The position numbers and the translations under genes are program-made. This document shows positions 8,798-14,583 of a DNA stretch of 64,000 bases, one piece after another. Position 1 is the first letter of the stretch. Each line of letters begins with the position of its first letter. Under the pieces are notes generated by a model that did not search any database, had not been told where the DNA came from, and worked only from the letters and a program-made list of their open reading frames with translations. Source of the stretch: Streptomyces piniterrae (GTDB taxonomy: Bacteria; Actinomycetota; Actinomycetes; Streptomycetales; Streptomycetaceae); contig NZ_SUMB01000004.1 in NCBI RefSeq assembly GCF_005048155.1, positions 434,001 through 498,000 on the forward strand, given 5' to 3'.

Positions 8798-8878
8798 TCA
8801 GCCGATCTCTGCGACGTACCAGGCCGAGGTGGGTTCGACACGGCGCGGTGCGCCGGTGAAGGTGACCGCGTTGGCCAT
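8798..8878 (-). CDS. Short peptide ORF heading the biosynthetic operon (26 codons)
   Basis: A 26-residue open frame beginning MANAVTFTGAPRR and ending TSAWYVAEIG. It has an ATG with TCTGGAGGCCCT in front (GGAGG, 6-nt spacing), the best ribosome binding site of the operon, and about 84% G or C at third positions. It is the first frame after the predicted promoter and ends 41 bp before the KAS III-like gene. It could be a leader peptide controlling translation, a scaffold peptide, or a small RiPP-like precursor with an aromatic WYV core. No modifying P450, cyclase or peptidase is seen in the window, so the RiPP idea is weak. I do not recognise the family. Confidence 0.5.
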   Translation of the reverse strand: MANAVTFTGAPRRVEPTSAWYVAEIG

Positions 8879-8916
8879 AGGGCCTCCAGATGAACGCATT
8901 CCTCGGGACGTCCCGA

Positions 8917-8959
8917 ATTCTCCCGAGGTCAACTGACGCCGAACTGACGCAGCGCTGAC
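8917..8959 (-). promoter_or_regulatory. Putative SARP-dependent promoter of the biosynthetic operon
   Basis: Read on the minus strand, three heptamers GTCAGCG, GTCAGTT and GTCAGTT begin exactly 11 bp apart (+ coordinates 8953-8959, 8942-8948, 8931-8937). Eight bases after the last comes GAGAAT (8922-8917), a -10-like hexamer. SARP activators typically bind direct heptamer repeats at 11-bp steps with the last one 8 bp from the -10 box. A perfect 14-bp palindrome (TCGGGACGTCCCGA, 8903-8916) lies just past the -10 and may bind a second regulator. Confidence 0.6.
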
Positions 8960-9041
8960 AGCATTCGATGAGGGTGCGTCATGGATTGGACGGTGAGGGT
9001 GGCCCCGGTCGCACATCACCGGCCCTGCCCGGCCCGGTCAG

Positions 9042-9066
9042 GTCACGTCACGTCACGTCACGTCAC
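9042..9066. repeat. GTCAC pentanucleotide run, five copies
   Basis: Five perfect GTCAC units in tandem at the end of the next gene; the last copy contains its stop codon. Probably a slippage-prone microsatellite. Confidence 0.9.
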
Positions 9067-10046
9067 TGCAGGCTGCCCCTCTGGGCGCCGCGGATGAGGG
9101 CGTGGCCCAGCGAGGTGGTGATGTGCAGGGCCCGGCCGGACTGTCGGACCGTGATCAGCAGCCCGGCGTCACGCAGTTTCGCGGTGTGCTGGCTGACGGA
9201 GGATGTGGAGACGGACAGGCTTCCGGCCAGATCGCCGGTGCTGCGGGCGGTGCAGGCGGCGACGAGGACGGCCGCCCGGACAGGGCCCATCAGCGCGCCC
9301 AGCACCTGCACCGGGTCGTGCCGGGCATCGGGCCGGGCCCAGAGGTCGTGCGGGACGGGATACACCAGCACGGGTGCCAGCGCCTCGTCGAACAGCGAGA
9401 CCGGCGCCGGCCAGCAGAAGTAGGAAGGTTGCAGGGTCAGCCCTCGGCCCCGCAGGTGCAGCGTCTGGCACACCGGGTAGTCGACCTCCAGCACCGGCGG
9501 CACCCAGCGCATCCGCGGCCCCAGTCCGGCGAGCAGAGCCTCCGGACCGCCCTCGCGGATGGCGTGCCGCCGGATCAGGCAGTCCGCCTCGACATGGGCG
9601 CGGATCCGTGGCCAGTACGGTGCGAGTGCCTCCGTGTGGAAGGCGTGGATCGCGCGCCCGAGCGCGTCCGTCGCGGAGTGCCGCCCCTGCGCCAGCCGGC
9701 CGACCCAGCCGGATAATCGGCGCCCGGCGGCCAGCCGGGTGAGGTCGGTGTCCAGGCGGTGCGAGGGGGTGCCGGTCACCGCGCGGACGGCGGTGGTGAG
9801 ACCGCCGGTGCCGGGCGCGGGCGTCAGGAAGTCGGGAGAGTAGCCGTACGGCGGCAGCAGATCGGCCAGGATGCGGCTGTCGGCGGAGAGCCTGGGCCGT
9901 ACGGACTGCCGCCAGGCACCGAACGCGGTGGTGCCGTCCCTGCGTTGCAGGGTCTGCACGCTGTTGGTTATCTCCCACATGTGGTCGGGGCCCGCAGCCA
10001 CCCGGATCCGACTCAGGTCCTCGGCGGTGAAGATGATGCGCAACAC
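9063..10046 (-). CDS. ArsR-like winged-helix transcriptional regulator
   Basis: A 327-residue protein with a C-terminal winged helix-turn-helix (about residues 255-315): STGDLAGSLSVSTSSVSQH is a clear HTH, followed by a wing. The first 240 residues are a domain of unknown function often found before such ArsR-type HTHs in actinomycetes (DUF5937-like, from memory). The GTG start is preceded by GGGGAGGGGACG; an upstream ATG frame exists but lacks such a site. It faces the start of the peptide/KAS operon and diverges from the membrane-protein operon at 10233, so it could control either. No effector can be inferred. Confidence 0.75.
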   Translation of the reverse strand: MLRIIFTAEDLSRIRVAAGPDHMWEITNSVQTLQRRDGTTAFGAWRQSVRPRLSADSRILADLLPPYGYSPDFLTPAPGTGGLTTAVRAVTGTPSHRLDTDLTRLAAGRRLSGWVGRLAQGRHSATDALGRAIHAFHTEALAPYWPRIRAHVEADCLIRRHAIREGGPEALLAGLGPRMRWVPPVLEVDYPVCQTLHLRGRGLTLQPSYFCWPAPVSLFDEALAPVLVYPVPHDLWARPDARHDPVQVLGALMGPVRAAVLVAACTARSTGDLAGSLSVSTSSVSQHTAKLRDAGLLITVRQSGRALHITTSLGHALIRGAQRGSLQ

Positions 10047-10232
10047 GGTTCGTCCCCTCCCCTGTGCATATCCGTCCCCTGCCCTGCGCATTGGGGCCGC
10101 CACCTGCCGGTTTAAGCCCCGGCTTCCCCGCCTTGCCAGGTCGGTGTGACGCTCCCCACTCTTTGGGAACCATGAAAGCAGAGACATCCCGAGCCGTCCG
10201 ATGGCACAGGAATCACATCAGGACGTCATGTG

Positions 10233-11858
10233 ATGACCGTGCCTGAGCAGACCGCCCAGAACAACGGCCCCCGGTACACGCACAGCGAGGCGACCCGGCT
10301 GCTGTGCGCGGGCGTGTACTTCGACGGGACGTTCCGGCGCCGTGTCATCGAGCAGCTGGTCGAGCACGAGGAACGCCCGATCGCGCCCTCGCTGGGCATC
10401 GACGCCCTGCCGGTCCTCGCGCATGCGCTGCACGCCCGCCGCCGGGAGACCGGGACCGGGCTGGTACTGCTGCTGATCTGGGTGCTGTTCATCGGGCTCG
10501 GACTGGCCGGGGTCGGCTGCGACCAGACGGTGTTCCCGATCCCCTGGTTCGTGGCGTACGCGCTGGTCGGATTCGTGACCTATGTCGTGCAGGGTTCGAC
10601 GGGCACCGCCTTCACGCTGGACCGCGCGGTGTTGAAGCAGGCCACGCGGGGCCGTCTGAAGGCGGTACTGCCGGTCCTGCCGTTCGTCCTGATGCTCGTC
10701 TACTGGGGCACGGTCGGCTTCTCGCTCTTCGCCGGCGCGGACGTCTGGGCGGCCGTGGTGTTCCCGTTGCTGATGATGCTGCCCGTATGGGAGTACCAGA
10801 CGCACGTCCGAGACCTCATCCGCAGCGAGCTGAGCCGTGAGGCCTTCCGGGCGGGCCCCCGCAAGAAGCTGCCGGACGGTGAGCAGTTCCAGCGGATCGG
10901 CGCGGCCATCGACCGCGAGCAGCATGCGCGGCTGACGATCTACGACCCGTTCCGGCCGTTCGTCGGGGCCGGGAAGCCGTACAAACCGTGGTCCGTGGTC
11001 ATGGAGTTGAAGGGCGGCGACACCGGAGGACAGCCGCTCACCGGACGCGAGGTCATCGACCTCGTCAAACCGCGGCTTGAGGAGCTGCGCAAATCGTCGG
11101 TCACCAGCGTCGACCGCCTCCGTTCCCTCGAAGTCGACGAATTGGTGTATCTGCCGGTCGGGCTGGCCCGGGACCGGTTCGCGCAGGAACTCGACCGGAC
11201 CGACAGGCATCTGGAGGCGGCGGTCGGCGAGGGCGGCGAAGGACGCCGGCACTTCCTGCGAGTGCGCATCGGGGCGTGGGACGAGCAGATCGGGATCTCC
11301 GTCCTGGTCCGTGTGCACACCCAGGGCGGGATGCTCGTGCTGGAGGTCGTGCCGCATGTGCTCAACCCGCTGCGCCCGGAGTTCCGTTCCGTCGACGTGA
11401 TCGCGCAGCGCACCACGGACGGCGCCCTGCCGCGCGACCTCGTCCGCGTACTGCTCACCGGCCCCGGCTCGGGCATCGCCGCCGGGCTCTGCCTGTTCCG
11501 CACGGTCGTCTCGGACCTCCGCGTCTGGCTGACCATGCCGCGGTACGCACTGCCCGACGGGCCCGCCGCGTCGGTGCGGGAGCTGGGGAGCGTGGAGGAG
11601 GTCTCCCTGTTCCAGGAGATGGACATCAGCCGGTACGTGAAGACGCTCCAGGACCGGATCTCCAGCGGGGTGGCCAAGGCGCTGCATGCGAAGGGCTACG
11701 AGACGGGCGACTTCGAGCAGTACGTGATCAATGTGAGCGAGGGCGGCGTGTTCATCGGGGAGCTGAGCAACAGCGCGGTCGCGGTGGGCGAGAAGTCGTC
11801 GGCGAAGCAGCTGAAGTTGGAGAAGGCAGGAAAAGACGGGGGAGGCAGTACGTCATGA
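10233..11858 (+). CDS. Membrane protein with C-terminal beta-arch-like motif (first gene of three-gene operon)
   Basis: About 541 residues, no family recognised. Four hydrophobic segments lie between about residues 74 and 200 (LVLLLIWVLFIGLGLAGVG; PWFVAYALVGFVTYVV; LPVLPFVLMLVYWGTVGFSL; VVFPLLMMLPVW), followed by a large soluble C-terminal region. The last 45 residues contain EGGVFIGELSNSAVAVGEK, which lines up with the N-terminus of the next protein (GG[VI]xIGx[LM]xxxAVAxG), then a basic Gly/Ser tail. The gene overlaps the next by ATGA. A GTG one codon earlier (10230) is an alternative start; the nearest ribosome binding site is CAGGACG. Inference: membrane receptor or effector that signals to the small partner through the shared motif. 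Confidence 0.7.
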   Translation: MTVPEQTAQNNGPRYTHSEATRLLCAGVYFDGTFRRRVIEQLVEHEERPIAPSLGIDALPVLAHALHARRRETGTGLVLLLIWVLFIGLGLAGVGCDQTVFPIPWFVAYALVGFVTYVVQGSTGTAFTLDRAVLKQATRGRLKAVLPVLPFVLMLVYWGTVGFSLFAGADVWAAVVFPLLMMLPVWEYQTHVRDLIRSELSREAFRAGPRKKLPDGEQFQRIGAAIDREQHARLTIYDPFRPFVGAGKPYKPWSVVMELKGGDTGGQPLTGREVIDLVKPRLEELRKSSVTSVDRLRSLEVDELVYLPVGLARDRFAQELDRTDRHLEAAVGEGGEGRRHFLRVRIGAWDEQIGISVLVRVHTQGGMLVLEVVPHVLNPLRPEFRSVDVIAQRTTDGALPRDLVRVLLTGPGSGIAAGLCLFRTVVSDLRVWLTMPRYALPDGPAASVRELGSVEEVSLFQEMDISRYVKTLQDRISSGVAKALHAKGYETGDFEQYVINVSEGGVFIGELSNSAVAVGEKSSAKQLKLEKAGKDGGGSTS

Positions 11859-12298
11859 CAGTGGGCAAGGGGAATCTGGAGCCGCAGCCGGGCGGCATCA
11901 GCATCGGCACCATGCATGGCGGCGCAGTAGCCCAGGGCTCGCATGCCCAGGCCGTCAACGTCTCGCACGGTACGGCTGACATGAGCGACACGTCCAATGC
12001 ATCCGAACTGCTCGCGGCGGTGACGGCTTTGCGCGAGCAGCTGAGCGCACTGGGTGCACTGAATGAACTGGGCGAGGTCGGGGACCTGACCGAGCTGCGC
12101 GAGCTGGGTGAGCTGGGTGAGCTGGAAGCCCAACTCGCGGCGGCGGAGGGGGAGATCGAGGCAACAGGGCGGATCGGGCCCACCCGTCTGGAGTGGCTGC
12201 GCGACCGGGTCGCGATCGGCGCGACCGCGGCGACCGGACTCGCCGCGGCCGGGCAGGCCGCCGAGCAGCTCGCCCGGCTCATCGGCGGGCAGGGGTAG
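11855..12298 (+). CDS. Small protein with N-terminal amyloid-signalling-like motif
   Basis: 147 residues. Residues 13-33 (GGISIGTMHGGAVAQGSHAQ) resemble the short GTxHGxxVxQG-type motifs known from bacterial amyloid-signalling (BASS/RHIM-like) proteins of actinomycetes, and match the C-terminal motif of the upstream membrane protein. A Leu-Gly-Glu-rich stretch (LGALNELGEVGDLTELREL and on, about 64-92) is probably a helical coiled region. A C-terminal Ala/Gly-rich amphipathic helix (RVAIGATAATGLAAAGQAAE) follows. Translation is coupled to the previous gene (ATGA, with GGGGGAGG inside that gene). No catalytic domain is visible, so it probably acts as an adaptor or signalling partner. The motif assignment is by eye. 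Confidence 0.65.
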   Translation: MTVGKGNLEPQPGGISIGTMHGGAVAQGSHAQAVNVSHGTADMSDTSNASELLAAVTALREQLSALGALNELGEVGDLTELRELGELGELEAQLAAAEGEIEATGRIGPTRLEWLRDRVAIGATAATGLAAAGQAAEQLARLIGGQG

Positions 12299-12303
12299 GC
12301 ACC

Positions 12304-12939
12304 GTGGACCAGTGGGACGAGAGCAGGCAGGACTGGACGGAACCGGACCGCGCGGAGGGACCCCTGCCGGGCACCAGGACCGCACGGGTGGCGGTGGTGA
12401 CGGCGGTCGCGGTTGTGCTGTGCGTGGCGGCGGGGGTCGGGATCTGGGCGTGGGCACGTGACGCCGGTGCCGACACCTCGGGCGCCGGCTCCCCGGACGG
12501 ATCCTGGCCGAGTGCGTCGTACGGCAGCACCCAGAACGCAGCCGGGGAAACGGCCGGTACGGCCGGTTCCGGCGACGTCCCGTCGGACCCCTGCGCGGCG
12601 CTGAGTTCCGAGCTGGAACAGAAGTGGGAGCTGCAACGCGACACCACGATGACCGAACCCGGATGCCGCTGGGTCCCGCAGGGCGACCGGACGCACTTCA
12701 TCGTGCTGCGCTACTCCGATACAGGGCCCGCACAGTGGGACAGCATTTCGCCCATCACGGTCGACGGCGTCCCCTCGGCGACGAGCCACCGAATGGCCTC
12801 GAGGTGCATGATCCAGTGGCCGACATCGTTCGGGAGCGCGTCGGTGGCCGTCAATGCGCTCTACAACGCCGGCGGCAGGGACCTGTGCGACATCGCCGCG
12901 GACTTCACGGCAGCGGTGGCTCCCAACGTGCCGCGCTGA
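12304..12939 (+). CDS. Membrane-anchored exported protein (DUF3558-like)
   Basis: 211 residues, starting at a GTG 5 bp after the previous stop with AGGGG in that gap. A single transmembrane segment (about 30-50, VAVVTAVAVVLCVAAGVGIW) is followed by a Gly/Ser/Ala-rich linker and an outer domain with four cysteines (DPCAALS, EPGCRW, SRCMIQW, RDLCDI), the pattern of DUF3558-type mycobacterial and actinomycete surface proteins. It is the third gene of the operon whose first two products share a signalling-like motif, and could be the extracellular sensor. No enzymatic residues are evident. Confidence 0.65.
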   Translation: MDQWDESRQDWTEPDRAEGPLPGTRTARVAVVTAVAVVLCVAAGVGIWAWARDAGADTSGAGSPDGSWPSASYGSTQNAAGETAGTAGSGDVPSDPCAALSSELEQKWELQRDTTMTEPGCRWVPQGDRTHFIVLRYSDTGPAQWDSISPITVDGVPSATSHRMASRCMIQWPTSFGSASVAVNALYNAGGRDLCDIAADFTAAVAPNVPR

Positions 12940-12958
12940 CGAGTGACTGTCAGCGGTC

Positions 12959-13417
12959 TCAGCCGTTGATGTCGAGTGCCGTCCCGTACAGCCGGGACAC
13001 CTTCAGTCGGATGACCACCCGGCGCTCGGCGACCAACTGCTCCAAGAACGCGTCTTCGTCCTGCGGCTTCGCGGCCTCCGGCACCATCGCGAGCAGCTCT
13101 CGCCCGACCGCATCACCCGGCGTGGTCGTTATCTCGGAGACCTCGGCCTCCCCCTCGGCGACGGCGAACGACCATACGTCGCCGCCCGGAACATGCACGG
13201 CCGCCCGCGGATCACGCCGGAGCTGCTTGACCTTGATGCGGTCGGCAGTCGTGGAGAACCGCACGACGCGCGCTTCGGGATCCCAGTGGTAGAGCATGGT
13301 GGTGAGATGAGGATGGCCACTGCTCTTATTGGTGGCGAGGGTGCCGAACTGCTGGGTGCTCAGCAGTTCGGAGAGCGCGTCGTCGGACAGGGTGCGGGGT
13401 GCGGGGCCTTGAGTCAT
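12959..13417 (-). CDS. PPOX-class F420- or flavin-dependent protein
   Basis: 152 residues of the pyridoxamine-phosphate-oxidase-like split-barrel fold. Typical features are LSTQQFGTLATNKSSGHPHLTTM near the N-terminus, RVVRFSTTADRIKVKQLRRDPRAAV in the middle, and a late R-Y/H region (VSRLYGTALDI). Such actinobacterial proteins usually bind F420 or FMN and reduce small molecules. It stands alone, convergent with the operon before it; nothing indicates its substrate. Confidence 0.8.
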   Translation of the reverse strand: MTQGPAPRTLSDDALSELLSTQQFGTLATNKSSGHPHLTTMLYHWDPEARVVRFSTTADRIKVKQLRRDPRAAVHVPGGDVWSFAVAEGEAEVSEITTTPGDAVGRELLAMVPEAAKPQDEDAFLEQLVAERRVVIRLKVSRLYGTALDING

Positions 13418-13480
13418 ACCCTGATCAACTCCTGTGCGTGCCCGGACATTCCACGGTAACCGGAAGTCGGACCACCAATT

Positions 13481-13519
13481 TCAGCCCACCAAGTCAGGCC
13501 ACCAAGTCAGGCCACCAAG
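13481..13519. repeat. Three 13-bp tandem repeats
   Basis: Units TCAGCCCACCAAG, TCAGGCCACCAAG, TCAGGCCACCAAG sit head to tail between the PPOX gene start and the SARP gene end. They lie upstream of the PPOX gene (minus strand) and could affect its promoter; otherwise slippage debris. Confidence 0.85.
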
Positions 13520-13583
13520 CCTTTCAGGGCACGAACTTCCGTAACCGGCCCTGCGGGTGAACGAGTCGCCCGTGCGTCATCCC

Positions 13584-14408
13584 TCACGCCGCCGGTGCGG
13601 TCACCGGCGCCGCGGTCGCCGGCGCCCCGCGATCCGTGGGCGTACGAGGCAGTAGAGCCGGGTCCTGTCGCAGCATGCGCTGGTGCAGTTCACGTAGTGC
13701 CGGGCCCGGGTCGCAGCCGATCTCCGCCGCGATCCGGCGCCGGGTGTCCTCGTACACCAGCAGGGCGTCCGAGGACCTGCCACCGCGGTACAGCGCCAGC
13801 ATCAGCAGCTCCACCAGCCGCTCGCGGAGCGGGCGCGTCGCCACCTGTCGTACCAGCTCGTGCACACACTCCCGGTAGTTGCCGAGCGCCAACTCGGCCT
13901 CCATCCGGGCCTCCAACACCATCAGCCGCTTCTCCTCCCAGCGGCGACGCTCCGCCTCCAGGGAGGGGCCGCCGAGCCCCTCGGCGAACTCGCCGCGCCA
14001 CATCGCCTCCGCCTGCGCCGCCAGTGCGATCGACCTCCGCAGGTCGCCGGAGTCCCGAGCGACGAGCGCGGCACGCAACAGTGCGCGGCGCTCCAGGAGA
14101 TCGTCGGGCGCGGCGCCGTCCAGCCGGTAGCCGGTGCCCGTCCACACCAGGTCCGGCGCGCCGTCGCCGGACAGCGCCCGTCGGATTCCGGACACGTACT
14201 TCTGCACCAGGTTGCGGACGTGGCTCGGCGGATGGGCGCCCCAAACAGCCTCCACCAGCGCGCCGTAGGACATTGGCCGCCCCTCCTGCAACAGCAGCAC
14301 CGCGAGCACCGTGCACTGCCGCGGCGGGCCCAGCCGGATCTCGACGGTGTCGCGCGAGGCCCGCAGGGGGCCCAGCAACTCGAAACGCACGCCTTGGCCT
14401 TGGGTCAT
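13584..14408 (-). CDS. SARP-family transcriptional activator
   Basis: 274 residues: an OmpR-like winged helix at the N-terminus (FELLGPLRAS...LGPPRQCTVLAVLLL...VEAVWGAHPPSHVRNLVQKYVSGIRRAL) followed by a bacterial transcriptional activation domain of helical repeats (about 100-250). No ATPase or TPR extension, so it is a short SARP as in pathway-specific activators. Members bind 11-bp-spaced heptamer repeats; such repeats occur at the promoter of the PKS-NRPS operon 5 kb away. It is divergent from the MMPL exporter, with five 12-bp repeats in between. The link to the biosynthetic operon is inference; the target could also be the exporter. Confidence 0.9.
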   Translation of the reverse strand: MTQGQGVRFELLGPLRASRDTVEIRLGPPRQCTVLAVLLLQEGRPMSYGALVEAVWGAHPPSHVRNLVQKYVSGIRRALSGDGAPDLVWTGTGYRLDGAAPDDLLERRALLRAALVARDSGDLRRSIALAAQAEAMWRGEFAEGLGGPSLEAERRRWEEKRLMVLEARMEAELALGNYRECVHELVRQVATRPLRERLVELLMLALYRGGRSSDALLVYEDTRRRIAAEIGCDPGPALRELHQRMLRQDPALLPRTPTDRGAPATAAPVTAPAA

Positions 14409-14472
14409 TCCCGCAGCCTAACCCCGGAACGCCGCCCAACCACCGCCCCTTGGAGGGCCGTTCCCGTGGACG

Positions 14473-14528
14473 TTCCAGCGGCTCTTCCAGCGACTCTTCC
14501 AGCGCACGTTCCAGCGGTTCTTCCGGCG
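14473..14528. repeat. Five direct repeats TTCCAGCG at exact 12-bp steps
   Basis: TTCCAGCG begins at 14473, 14485, 14497 and 14509, and TTCCGGCG at 14521, with 4 variable bases between. The array lies between the divergent SARP and MMPL genes. The period of 12 is near one helical turn, so it may be a regulator array, but 11 is usual for SARP sites. Confidence 0.85.
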
Positions 14529-14583
14529 CCGGTGCCAGCGAGAGTGCCAGCCACCGGTCAGCGACGCGCACGAGGGTGCGGTC

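Noticed and set aside
8798-9019. Longer 73-codon version of the peptide ORF
   Set aside because: The extra N-terminal part covers the promoter repeats and has no ribosome site; the internal ATG at 8878 does.
12060-12140. Leucine-rich-repeat domain in the 11855 protein
   Set aside because: The Leu-Gly-Glu units are too short and irregular for LRR; better read as helical coiled segment.
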